DNA from: Planctomycetaceae bacterium
GTDB lineage: Bacteria; Planctomycetota; Planctomycetia; Pirellulales; Thermoguttaceae
Assembly (NCBI GenBank): GCA_031267635.1
Contig: JAIRYX010000435.1
Span: 1 to 6,657, forward strand
Direction of reading: 5' to 3'
DNA length: 6,657 nucleotides
Shown here: positions 1-6,319 of the stretch, piece by piece
How the letters are laid out: each line of letters opens with the position of its first letter
Numbering within the stretch: position 1 is the stretch's first letter
Made by a program: the position numbers and the translations under genes
The notes under the pieces: model-generated
Told to the model about the DNA's origin: nothing
Database searches by the model: none
What the model saw: the letters and a program-made list of their open reading frames with translations, nothing else

Positions 1-117
1 AAAGGAGGAATCAACGATTGCCTGGAACAAATTGATCAACAATATAAAGAAGAAGTCGCAACACTCATGAATCCGGAATTCCAAAACTTCAAAAACTATA
101 AAATATTGCTTGCGTAA
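1..117 (+). CDS. C-terminal fragment of an unrecognised protein
   Basis: Frame 1 is open from the first base and ends at TAA (115-117), giving 38 residues that begin KGGINDCLEQ and end NYKILLA. The start lies outside the window. The fragment is hydrophilic, with a charged stretch (EQIDQQYKEE) likely to be helical. I see no domain motif and do not recognise the family. It is probably a real gene end, because the frame is open up to a clear change in base composition and the next gene is convergent, leaving a tail-to-tail spacer. A chance open stretch of 38 codons cannot be excluded. Confidence 0.5.
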   Translation, partial: KGGINDCLEQIDQQYKEEVATLMNPEFQNFKNYKILLA

Positions 118-130
118 GGTATACCCAGCA

Positions 131-156
131 AAAAAAGGCAAAGAACTTTTGTCCTT
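131..156 (-). terminator. Candidate Rho-independent terminator for the kinase operon
   Basis: Read on the minus strand, an imperfect stem of about 8 bp (AAGG.C.AAA pairing with TTT.G.CCTT, GTTC loop, two one-base bulges) runs into six T residues (the complement of 131-136). It lies about 140 nt past the histidine kinase stop, where the operon should end before meeting the convergent gene end at 117. The stem is short and bulged, so this is a moderate call. In the plus direction there is no T tract. Confidence 0.4.
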
Positions 157-194
157 AAACTCTTCCAAAAGTGAAATAATCAGAAAGAGTATAT

Positions 195-270
195 CACAAC
201 TTCCATTGAAAAGCTGTAACTCTTCAGTTACCCAGTACGGATTTACTTGGTTTGATCGACTGAATAGTTA
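195..270 (-). repeat. Dispersed repeat, copy 1 (minus orientation)
   Basis: Read on the minus strand from 270 downward, this segment aligns with plus-strand 6031-6106 at roughly 75-80% identity by eye with small gaps. Shared blocks in the same order include ACTATTCAGTCG, TCAAA, CCAAG, GGGTAACTGAA and GTTAC. Both copies contain a small hairpin with stem GTAAC/GTTAC (here plus 216-220 and 227-231, 6-nt loop). In copy 2 the loop is 9 nt, so the stem is kept while the loop varies. It sits about 25 bp past the kinase stop codon, in the same orientation as that gene. It may be a 3' UTR element, a small dispersed palindromic repeat, or a relic of a mobile element. Confidence 0.65.
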
Positions 271-295
271 CGAAAAGCTAGCAAATCAAACAGCG

Positions 296-1183
296 TCAAT
301 TTTCATAACTCGAAAAATTACCATTTGTCGATATTTGGATGGTGAATTTAGCGCCGTGCGGAACGCGATTTTCTGCGTGAATTGTTCCGCCCATGAGTTC
401 AAGAAGTCGCCATGCTTTCGGTAATCCAAAACCGAGTCCGCGTCCTGCTTGCCGACCGGAAAAATAAGGAGAAAAAAGATGCGGAAGATGCTTTTCAGGA
501 AATCCCGGTCCGTCATCTTCAAATAGAATAACCGCCGAGTACGGAGTCGAACGCAATATCAATTGTTGTTCTTCCGCATTATCGCAATCCTTGTTGTCTG
601 TAGTTTTATTGAAATGACAACTGTTTTTGCAATATTCGCAACTGATTTTTATGATCCCTTTTACGTCAATCGCTTCAATTGCGTTCTTACACAAAACCGC
701 AAAAATCGTTTCCAGAAACGAAGAATCCAGAAACATCGTTACATTATCCGCAACGTTGTGTAAATCCCACGTGATTGTTTTTGCGGAATTTGCGTCATTT
801 TTTTCTTGCAAATTTTCCGATTCAGAAAATCGCAAAACGACTGTTCGCAAGATTTCGGAAATATTTGTATTCGACAAAACGGGCTTGGGCGGACGCGCAA
901 AAAGGCGTATGTCGGCGATCATTTCATACGCACGACGCACTTGAGCGAGAATCGACAATAAATGCTTTTGCTGTTCCGGATGAGTGATTTCCTGTAACAG
1001 CATCTGCGCACGCCCGCCAATAATCGTCAGCGGATTATTGATTTCGTGTCCGGCTCCGGCGGCAAACTCCGCAAGGGCTTCCATTTTTTGACGCTCCAAT
1101 TCTGCCTGAAACAGCCGTTCCAAAGTTGCGGCATGTTCCGGCGCAAGAATCGACCAAAAAGGAAGATTGTCCTTGTTGATCAT
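296..1183 (-). CDS. Soluble sensor histidine kinase with a Cys-rich insertion in its ATPase domain
   Basis: The product has 295 residues. Residues ~33-98 form a HisKA-type dimerisation domain with the H-box AGHEINNPLT (His46 is the predicted phosphorylation site). Residues ~150-288 form a HATPase domain with N-box LCKNAIEAI (Asn167), G1 box EDDGPGF (222-228), F-box LFSPYFSGR and G2 box GRGLGFGL (247-254). There is no signal peptide, membrane segment or clear PAS/GAF sensor, only about 30 N-terminal residues, so the kinase should be cytoplasmic and sense through a partner or a small N-terminal region. Between the N-box and G1 box lies an unusual insertion of about 25 residues with Cys182, Cys185, Cys189 and Cys200. 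Its ATG overlaps the TGA of the upstream response regulator (ATGA, 1180-1183) and has no clear ribosome binding site, which suggests translational coupling. The regulator is its likely phosphotransfer partner. Confidence 0.93.
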   Translation of the reverse strand: MINKDNLPFWSILAPEHAATLERLFQAELERQKMEALAEFAAGAGHEINNPLTIIGGRAQMLLQEITHPEQQKHLLSILAQVRRAYEMIADIRLFARPPKPVLSNTNISEILRTVVLRFSESENLQEKNDANSAKTITWDLHNVADNVTMFLDSSFLETIFAVLCKNAIEAIDVKGIIKISCEYCKNSCHFNKTTDNKDCDNAEEQQLILRSTPYSAVILFEDDGPGFPEKHLPHLFSPYFSGRQAGRGLGFGLPKAWRLLELMGGTIHAENRVPHGAKFTIQISTNGNFSSYEN

Positions 1184-1761
1184 ACGAATGATTCAATATC
1201 AAGCAAAATGCAAATTCGTTTGACCAGTTTTTCCATGTCAAATGGTTTTTGCATAAAATCATTCGCTCCCGCTCCTCGAAGTTCACCGATTTTATCTTCT
1301 TCCACCATGCCGGAAATACAAATGATTTTCACTTCATCCAACGAACTATCATTCCGTACTCGTTGACAAACATCTTTGCCGTTGATGTCGGGTAGCATCA
1401 CGTCCAGAACAATCAGATCAGGACGATATTCTTTTACCATCATTCCGGCATCAAAACCGTTATTGACCGAGCGCGTTTCAAAACGTCCATCACGCTCCAG
1501 AACATCCACAACCAAATCGACAAGATCGCGATCATCGTCAACAACAAGTATTTTACGTTTTCCACTTTCCAGGGCGTCTGTCGGAATCCCATTGTCGCGC
1601 ATGAAAATAAACAACTGATCGCGCGGAATACGGCGAAAACGACTACCGGGAACACGAAATCCTTTTAATTGTCCCGAATCAAAACAACGTATGATTGTTT
1701 GTTGGCTCACTTTGCAAATTTTTGCGGCTTCGCCTGTTGTAAAAACTGTTTTAATTGCCAT
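1180..1761 (-). CDS. Response regulator with N-terminal excisionase/MerR-like HTH and C-terminal receiver
   Basis: The product has 193 residues from the ATG at 1761. Residues ~4-55 (TTGEAAKICKVSQQTIIRCF, then GFRVPGSRFRRI) match the HTH_17/excisionase type of winged HTH, where the RVPGSRFRRI segment is the usual wing. Residues ~70-190 are a receiver: acidic pocket Asp75-Asp77, phosphoacceptor Asp120 (VLDVMLP), Ser150 and Lys172-Pro173. The DNA-binding domain comes first, the reverse of OmpR/NarL regulators. A longer frame opens at TTG 1800, but the ATG is preferred because the family motif begins right after it and a purine-rich GGGAGAAAAGGA lies upstream (1786-1775, about 13 nt away, slightly long). 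It is the first gene of a two-gene operon and probably a transcription factor controlled by the kinase. Its targets are not visible here. Confidence 0.92.
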   Translation of the reverse strand: MAIKTVFTTGEAAKICKVSQQTIIRCFDSGQLKGFRVPGSRFRRIPRDQLFIFMRDNGIPTDALESGKRKILVVDDDRDLVDLVVDVLERDGRFETRSVNNGFDAGMMVKEYRPDLIVLDVMLPDINGKDVCQRVRNDSSLDEVKIICISGMVEEDKIGELRGAGANDFMQKPFDMEKLVKRICILLDIESFV

Positions 1762-2023
1762 ATGTTTTAGACCATCCTTTTCTCCCGGTGTTACCGGCAA
1801 ACGCTGAAACCTTACAGAACGGCTAAGGTAAAGCTATGATAACATATTGGCAAAAATATGTGTCACGCACTTTGCCCAAGAGCGCCAGTTCCTCAATGTT
1901 ATTGCTTTCCGAAAACCCCTCAAACGATTTGAGTTGTTTTCACTTCCGCAAATCCCTAATTTACATGAATAGTACAGTTGACAAGAGCTATAATTTCTTC
2001 CATTCTTGCCGAACTTACCAATG
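1762..2023 (-). promoter_or_regulatory. Long 5' leader of the regulator-kinase operon with three perfect dyads
   Basis: If the consensus promoter at 2057-2030 is used, transcription starts near 2023 and leaves about 262 nt untranslated. In plus coordinates the leader holds three perfect inverted repeats: CTCAAA-CGA-TTTGAG (1919-1933), ACATATT-GGCAAA-AATATGT (1842-1861) and CCGGT-GTT-ACCGG (1785-1797). The last ends beside the purine-rich ribosome binding site, so it could mask it. The first is followed on the minus strand by GGGGTTTT. They may be operators, RNA hairpins or both. The AT-rich 1842-1861 dyad also overlaps a second, weaker promoter match (TTGCCA at 1853-1848, then TACCTT at 1830-1825, 17-bp spacer), which would make it an operator. 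I recognise no known riboswitch. The plus-strand open frame 1836-2024 shows no coding signature. Confidence 0.35.
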
Positions 2024-2058
2024 ATTCTAATTATAGCTAACTTTCCTTCTGTGTCAAC
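1977..2058. repeat. Inverted repeat carrying promoter-like boxes on both strands
   Basis: AGCTATAATT (1986-1995) and AATTATAGCT (2029-2038) are perfect 10-bp inverted copies 33 bp apart. Both arms are preceded, each on its own strand, by GTTGACA (plus 1977-1983; minus 2058-2052). The minus arm has a correct 16-bp spacing between TTGACA and TATAAT. The plus arm has only 5 bp and should be inactive. The arms therefore look like one promoter duplicated in inverted orientation, with an 11-bp length difference. Confidence 0.5.
2030..2057 (-). promoter_or_regulatory. Consensus sigma-70-type promoter for the regulator-kinase operon
   Basis: On the minus strand TTGACA (2057-2052) and TATAAT (2035-2030) are both perfect consensus hexamers separated by 16 bp. 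Initiation would be near 2023, reading towards the response regulator start at 1761. This is the best promoter match in the window. The reservation is the length of the leader, and that planctomycete promoters are not always of this form. Confidence 0.55.
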
Positions 2059-2160
2059 ATCAAAATATAATCCCTATCTCTTTAAATAACAACGACTTAT
2101 GGAAAATCCACAATTTTTTTTATTTTTCTTGTTAGGTAAAAGGGATTTTATCAATCAGGA

Positions 2161-2280
2161 ATTCCAATCAAAAATTCATATATATGTAAATTATAACAGA
2201 AAAATAAAATAAAAAAGCAAGATAAAATAAAAATAATGGGATATTTGTGAAAATTTGAATATTTTTATTGAAAATTGTAT
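2161..2280. other. Extremely AT-rich intergenic tract
   Basis: By direct count, 2161-2220 and 2221-2280 each contain 9 G/C of 60 (15%), far below the neighbouring genes. The tract includes the palindrome CATATATATG (2177-2186) and two copies of ATAAAATAAAAA (2204-2215, 2222-2233). No reading frame here looks coding. It separates the end of the SUMF1-like gene from the promoter of the next minus-strand operon. It could be bent DNA or a binding platform for a nucleoid protein. Confidence 0.6.
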
Positions 2281-2307
2281 ATTTAAAATGATGATTTTTA
2301 CAATTTT
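2271..2307 (-). terminator. AT-rich hairpin downstream of the SUMF1-like gene, possible weak terminator
   Basis: AAAATTGTA (2271-2279) and TACAATTTT (2299-2307) form a perfect 9-bp stem with a 19-nt loop, 27-63 nt past the stop codon of the minus-strand gene. On the minus strand the distal arm ends in TTTT but continues CAATAAAAA rather than into a T run. The stem has only one G-C pair. It could also be a chance palindrome in AT-rich DNA. Confidence 0.3.
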
Positions 2308-2333
2308 AGCAATAACGTCGATTTTGCACATTC

Positions 2334-3806
2334 TCAATGGAACACGTCGTCATTTTCTGCGTCGCGGATGACCCGAAAACCGATCACGTTAGACGTCGAG
2401 TTGGGATTTGCACTGTTTCGATAAGCAGAACGTGTCGCTTCCGCGCCGAATTGCCACGCACCGCCGCGTAAAACACGAGCAACTCCGTCCATTGGTCCGG
2501 TCGGATCGTCTTCCCGTTGTTCCTGCTGATAATAAAATTCATTGTACCAATCGTAACACCATTCCATGACATTCCCGTGCATATCGTAAAGTCCCCAAGC
2601 GTTCGGTTTTTTCTCGCCGACAATGTGCGTTTCCAGTTGAGCGTTATCATAGTACCACGCATAATGCGTAACATCCAACACTAAATCGCCAAAACACCAA
2701 GGCGTAATACTTCCGGCACGGCAAGCATATTCCCATTCGGCTTCGGTGGGAAGACGAAAACCGTTCCCGCCGAGAATATTCACCCCCGCTTCTTCAATGG
2801 CTTGACTTGCACGACGTTTGGTCGCGTTGAGAGAATAATACGGCGAAAAGCCCTCTTTTTCGCTTAATTTATTACAGAACTCAATCGCACTGTACCACGT
2901 TACGCTATCCACCGGACAGTTCTGAACGTCGGTCGATGTGCTGGGATTGAATCCCAGCAGCGAGGAAAAATGTTCCTGCGTTACCGGATAAATACCGACA
3001 AAAAGCGGTTTCGTTACTTGAATACGATGTTGCGGATGTTCATTGTTTCGCATAAATTCGTCGGAATCATGCGAACCCATATAAAATTTCCCGCTCGGAA
3101 TTAAACGAAGAATGATACCGTCTGCTGTTGTTTGCGTCGTCAGTTTTTCGATTTTTTGATGAAGCGAAAGCGCTTCGGGATCGTTGGCTTTTAGTTCGGC
3201 ATAGCGTTGAACGCAAGACAAAAGCGTATTATATTGTTTTGTCACAATTGCGTTTCGTATTTCCCGCACTAGCGAATCCACCTCCGTAATGCACTCGCCC
3301 GCGTCGGCGTACATTTTTTTCATATTTTCATCGACCATCAGACGCGGAACTTCTTCGAGAATTTCCTGCACACGCGCATATTTTTGCGCCGCCATCGCTT
3401 CTTTTGCTTGAAACAGCAAGCCATCGACATAAGCACGTAGATCGCGGCGTTCTTTTTGAAAAGTCGGTAAATTGGCTTTCGCCCAATCACGATAGCGGGA
3501 AAAATCGGGATGCGTTACGGCAATCATCTGTTTGAGCAGCGAAATCGCGCGGTCGTGTCCGCATACTTCACGAAGTTTCATCACCTGCTGTTGCTGCGTT
3601 TGTAAACGTTCCAAAAATTTTTGCTTGAGTTGCGGAATATTGGTTCCGCAATCATGACAAATTGCCGCACCGATGGGATTCAGCGATTGGCAAGCAAGAC
3701 ACGGTTCATAAGAAGCCGTTTGTTCCGCACTGGTTTGTTCTGTCGAAAAAACGGGAGCAATGTTTTCCGCGTTTTCTGAAAATGTTAGGGAATCCGAATT
3801 TGACAT
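2334..3806 (-). CDS. Zinc-ribbon protein with a non-catalytic SUMF1/FGE-like C-terminal domain
   Basis: The product has 490 residues. Residues 36-53 form a zinc ribbon (Cys36-x2-Cys39-x10-Cys50-x2-Cys53). Residues ~60-225 are helical and rich in Gln, Glu and Lys. Residues ~230-481 match the formylglycine-generating-enzyme sulfatase family: IPSGKFYMGS, the HPQH segment, PVTQEHF, PVDSVTWYSAIEFC, FRLPTEAEWEYACRAG, GLYDMHGNVMEWCYDWY, RVLRGGAWQ and IGFRVIRD. In true FGE the copper-binding catalytic pair is GGSYMC(x4)C. Here the equivalent positions are Phe453 and Thr458, so sulfatase cysteine oxidation is not expected. A role in ligand or protein binding, or as an adaptor, is likelier. No signal peptide is evident. 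The ATG at 3806 has no visible ribosome binding site. It is divergent from the diguanylate cyclase gene. Confidence 0.9.
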   Translation of the reverse strand: MSNSDSLTFSENAENIAPVFSTEQTSAEQTASYEPCLACQSLNPIGAAICHDCGTNIPQLKQKFLERLQTQQQQVMKLREVCGHDRAISLLKQMIAVTHPDFSRYRDWAKANLPTFQKERRDLRAYVDGLLFQAKEAMAAQKYARVQEILEEVPRLMVDENMKKMYADAGECITEVDSLVREIRNAIVTKQYNTLLSCVQRYAELKANDPEALSLHQKIEKLTTQTTADGIILRLIPSGKFYMGSHDSDEFMRNNEHPQHRIQVTKPLFVGIYPVTQEHFSSLLGFNPSTSTDVQNCPVDSVTWYSAIEFCNKLSEKEGFSPYYSLNATKRRASQAIEEAGVNILGGNGFRLPTEAEWEYACRAGSITPWCFGDLVLDVTHYAWYYDNAQLETHIVGEKKPNAWGLYDMHGNVMEWCYDWYNEFYYQQEQREDDPTGPMDGVARVLRGGAWQFGAEATRSAYRNSANPNSTSNVIGFRVIRDAENDDVFH

Positions 3807-4240
3807 ATAAGTTGTTGAGCGTTTTTTGAGGGAACTCTAAAAACCTCTCGTGATGTGTTTGGTTGGAATCGATTTTTTCAACAATAGCTTACTTTTGAAA
3901 AAAAGTTTTTCCAAACCGTAGAAACAAAATGAAATGCGAGGAAAACAATTTGATGAATGGCGACGTCCTACTGATTTTAACGAAAAGTCGTTTTTTTTGG
4001 CAAAAAACAGGAAAAACGTCTTTTTAACAAAAGATTCCGGTAGTTTTGTAAGCTAAAATTATATTAACTAGGAATTGGCTATAAGTTCACATCAAAAGCG
4101 TGTTCTTACAATTAAGAGAAAATACTCCTCTGCCAACCTCAACGGTCGCAGCGTTTCAACGAGGCAAATGAGATAATTTTAGTTGCCGTGTTATAAATTT
4201 CTGCTTTCGGAATGTTGTTCACCCTCAGATTATTCATCAC
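3807..4240. promoter_or_regulatory. Divergent intergenic region, presumably containing promoters for both flanking genes
   Basis: This 434-bp stretch between two divergent genes has no credible ORF and must hold both start signals, but I see no strong promoter. The best plus-strand pair is TTCACA (4086-4091) and TACAAT (4107-4112), each one mismatch from consensus but with a short 15-bp spacer. On the minus strand TATAAT occurs at 4063-4058 without a good -35. Small hairpins include ACTTTT-GAAA-AAAAGT (3891-3906), AACGA-AAAG-TCGTT followed by six T (3979-3998), TCTTA-CAAT-TAAGA (4104-4117) and AACG/CGTT nested in CCTC/GAGG (4137-4164). The GTG start at 4241 has no Shine-Dalgarno. Confidence 0.5.
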
Positions 4241-5950
4241 GTGCCAAAAGAAGATTTAATATCCGAACCAGCTAATATATTACTTGTCGATGATGATTCG
4301 GCAATGTTAAGGTTGTTGTCGCATCTCTTGGAAGCGGAAGGGTATCGAGTACGCGCGGCGGACAACGGAACGGAGGCGTTACAACTTGCAATGCAGGAAA
4401 GCCCGGACGTTATCATTACCGACTGGCTTATGCCGGAAATGGACGGTCTGGAACTTTGCCGAAGAGTCCGACAGCTTTATGAACGCCGATTGTTGCGGCA
4501 TTATTCTTATATTTTGCTTCTGACTTCGCAAACAGGCAGAGAAAATTTATTGGAAGGTCTGAATGCCGGTGCGGACGATTCTCTGGAAAAGGGAAACGAC
4601 AATTTTGCCGGTTTGAAAATTGAAATCCTCGTGCGTCTCAAAACGGCATTGCGTATGCGTAATATGCAACGCGAACTAGAATATGCCGCAAAATATGATT
4701 TCTCAACAGATTTACTGAACCGTTCGACATTTTTTGAGCAAGGACACGAAATTTGGACGAAAGCGTTGGAATGGAACAAATCGCTTGCCGCGGTCATGGT
4801 CGATTGCGATTTTTTCAAACGAATCAACGATACTTATGGACATCTTGCGGGCGACGCGGTGTTAGCGTCGTTGGCAAAAATTTTGCGAGAACATTCGAGA
4901 ACTTACGACGTGATTTGCCGATATGGAGGCGAAGAGTTTTGCGCTTTGTTACCGGATTGCGATGAAAGTCTTGCGTTTCATTGGGCGGAACGAATACGAA
5001 GTCATTTGGAACTCAACAATGTTTGCTACGAAGGAAAAAACATTGATATTACCGCAAGTTTCGGCGTTGCGGAACGGATTAGCGGAATGGAATCGCTGGA
5101 TCAATTAGTGGAACATGCCGATCAAGCGTTGTTGTTTGCGAAAGAATCGGGACGCAACAGAACTGTTCGTTATTCCGATATTTTATTTGATTGTCACGAC
5201 TCGCCTGATGCGATAGGATACCCGCTTTTACGTCTGTTTGATCACGTGATGGCAGGCGATGTGATGATTCCATTTGTGAGAACGGTCAATCATAATGAAA
5301 CGGTTGCATCTGTTACCGATTTTTTCCTGAAAACACGTGTTGAAAATATGCCGGTTATTGATAATAACGGAGATTTTCTCGGATTTATTTCTGAAAAAAA
5401 TCTTTTAGCAATAGTCGGCAACAAAGAACAATGGCAAGAAAATATTCACAAACTGGTAACAAAACCGATTGTCATTTATGAGCCGGAAACGCCTCTGAAA
5501 ACGATTTATAATTTTCTTGTCCGTGTTTCGTTGCGCCGGGTTTTAATTATTAAAAACCAAAAACCTGTAGGATACATCACGCGAAACTTATTGCTCCGAT
5601 GGCTTAGAAACCGATGGGCTTACATGCTTACGTTATCCGGCGATGGCGTTCATTCTACGGGATTTGAAATTCATTCGGCGGAAATTTTCAAAGATCAAAT
5701 TCAGTATTTGCTGCGTCAACTTTCCGACCTTCAAATAGCGTTTGGTAGCCAATTGGATAACTTATCGGAATCGCCTCAAACCATTGAGCGTTATCGCGTC
5801 CGTGAAACAACCTCGCTCGCGTCGAAGGTTCAGGAAGTCGCCGACCAAATTTTAATTACGAACAAAGGATACGCCAACAGCATCATGAATGAATCTATCA
5901 TGGAAGCGTCGGATGAAGCGGTGATGTATCGGTTTGGTTTGATGGATTGA
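4241..5950 (+). CDS. Diguanylate cyclase with receiver, GGDEF and paired CBS domains
   Basis: The product has 569 residues. Residues ~11-140 are a receiver: Asp17-Asp19 pocket, phosphoacceptor Asp61 (TDWLMPEMDG), Thr95 and Lys117 (followed by Gly rather than the usual Pro). Residues ~150-312 are a GGDEF domain with VDCDFFKRINDTYGH (metal-binding Asp188, substrate Asn196 and Asp197), the signature GGEEF (229-233) and an RxxD inhibitory site (Arg220-Asp223) five residues before it. It should therefore make c-di-GMP from GTP and be product-inhibited. Residues ~333-452 form two CBS motifs (ENMPVIDNNGDFLGFISEKNLL; LRRVLIIKNQKPVGYITRNLL), usually adenine-nucleotide sensors. Residues ~456-569 are hydrophilic, probably helical, and unrecognised. 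There is no membrane segment. GTG 4241 is the first conventional start after the in-frame TGA at 4169. Later ATGs would remove the receiver pocket. The kinase encoded nearby is a possible phosphodonor. Confidence 0.94.
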   Translation: MPKEDLISEPANILLVDDDSAMLRLLSHLLEAEGYRVRAADNGTEALQLAMQESPDVIITDWLMPEMDGLELCRRVRQLYERRLLRHYSYILLLTSQTGRENLLEGLNAGADDSLEKGNDNFAGLKIEILVRLKTALRMRNMQRELEYAAKYDFSTDLLNRSTFFEQGHEIWTKALEWNKSLAAVMVDCDFFKRINDTYGHLAGDAVLASLAKILREHSRTYDVICRYGGEEFCALLPDCDESLAFHWAERIRSHLELNNVCYEGKNIDITASFGVAERISGMESLDQLVEHADQALLFAKESGRNRTVRYSDILFDCHDSPDAIGYPLLRLFDHVMAGDVMIPFVRTVNHNETVASVTDFFLKTRVENMPVIDNNGDFLGFISEKNLLAIVGNKEQWQENIHKLVTKPIVIYEPETPLKTIYNFLVRVSLRRVLIIKNQKPVGYITRNLLLRWLRNRWAYMLTLSGDGVHSTGFEIHSAEIFKDQIQYLLRQLSDLQIAFGSQLDNLSESPQTIERYRVRETTSLASKVQEVADQILITNKGYANSIMNESIMEASDEAVMYRFGLMD

Positions 5951-6319
5951 GAAAAGTGATTTCGCTTGATTGAAATTGCGATATTTCTGCTGATTTCACA
6001 TTTTGGAGAGAATTGAGTGATAAAATACTGTCACTATTCAGTCGTTCAAAGCCAAGAAGTCCGCACTTGGGTAACTGAATCGCTGTTACGAAGTTCCTCA
6101 ATTTCCCTTGATATGAACAATGTCAAATTTATAGGTATTTTACGTTGAAAAATATCAAGTGAAATTGCGTGACTTTGTACTACAGTCAATTTTACCGAAA
6201 AATATCACAATTGCAGCCCTTCTTTATAAAATTCCCTTATTAACTCACGTTACGCAGATGCTCAAAACTCAAACAACGACCCCTCAACGTCCCAAGAGTC
6301 CCTCGTATTCCTTCGAGCG
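5951..6319 (+). other. Non-coding spacer after the cyclase with small repeats
   Basis: No convincing gene is present. The frames at 6159-6356 (plus) and 5898-6101 (minus) lack recognisable motifs and have weak starts. Besides repeat copy 2, it holds GAAAT/ATTTC (5972-5987), AGTGA/TCACT (6016-6035), an 8-bp perfect inverted repeat CTTGATAT/ATATCAAG (6107-6114, 6152-6159) and an 11-bp direct repeat GAAAAATATCA (6147-6157, 6197-6207). None is followed by a T tract, so I cannot place a terminator for the cyclase gene. Confidence 0.5.
6031..6106 (+). repeat. Dispersed repeat, copy 2 (plus orientation)
   Basis: This is the inverted partner of 195-270. The first 30 bases (TCACTATTCAGTCG..TCAAA.CCAAG.AA) match copy 1 in about 26 of 31 aligned columns. 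The next block shares CCG.ACT, GGGTAACTGAA and GTTAC. The GTAAC/GTTAC stem lies at 6071-6075 and 6085-6089. It starts 80 bp past the cyclase stop, again in the orientation of the gene before it. Similarity may continue weakly to about 6118 (TTG..ATAT). Confidence 0.65.

Noticed and set aside
1762..1800. TTG at 1800 as the start of the response regulator (13 more residues)
   Set aside because: The ATG at 1761 begins the family motif at once and has a purine-rich site upstream. The extra residues lie over a palindrome.
1862..1880. GTCACGCAC followed by TTTGCC resembles the start of a GEMM c-di-GMP riboswitch
   Set aside because: The second half of the GEMM core is missing, and no plus-strand gene lies downstream, so it is probably a chance 9-mer.
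1866..1897. Possible third copy of the dispersed repeat (CGCACTT at 1866-1872 and AGTTCCTCAAT at 1887-1897, both in copy 2)
   Set aside because: The central block with the GTAAC/GTTAC hairpin is missing and the flanks do not align, so it is at most a deleted relic.
1956..2003. A 15-codon minus-strand ORF (MEEIIALVN...) in the long leader, a possible leader peptide
   Set aside because: It has no clear ribosome binding site, no run of regulatory codons and no conservation data.
3979..3998. Terminator-like AACGA-AAAG-TCGTT plus T run on the plus strand
   Set aside because: The stem is 5 bp with two G-C pairs, and no plus-strand gene precedes it.
4086..4112. TTCACA and TACAAT as the promoter of the cyclase gene
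   Set aside because: The spacer is only 15 bp. It is kept as a weak candidate within the spacer entry, not as its own feature.
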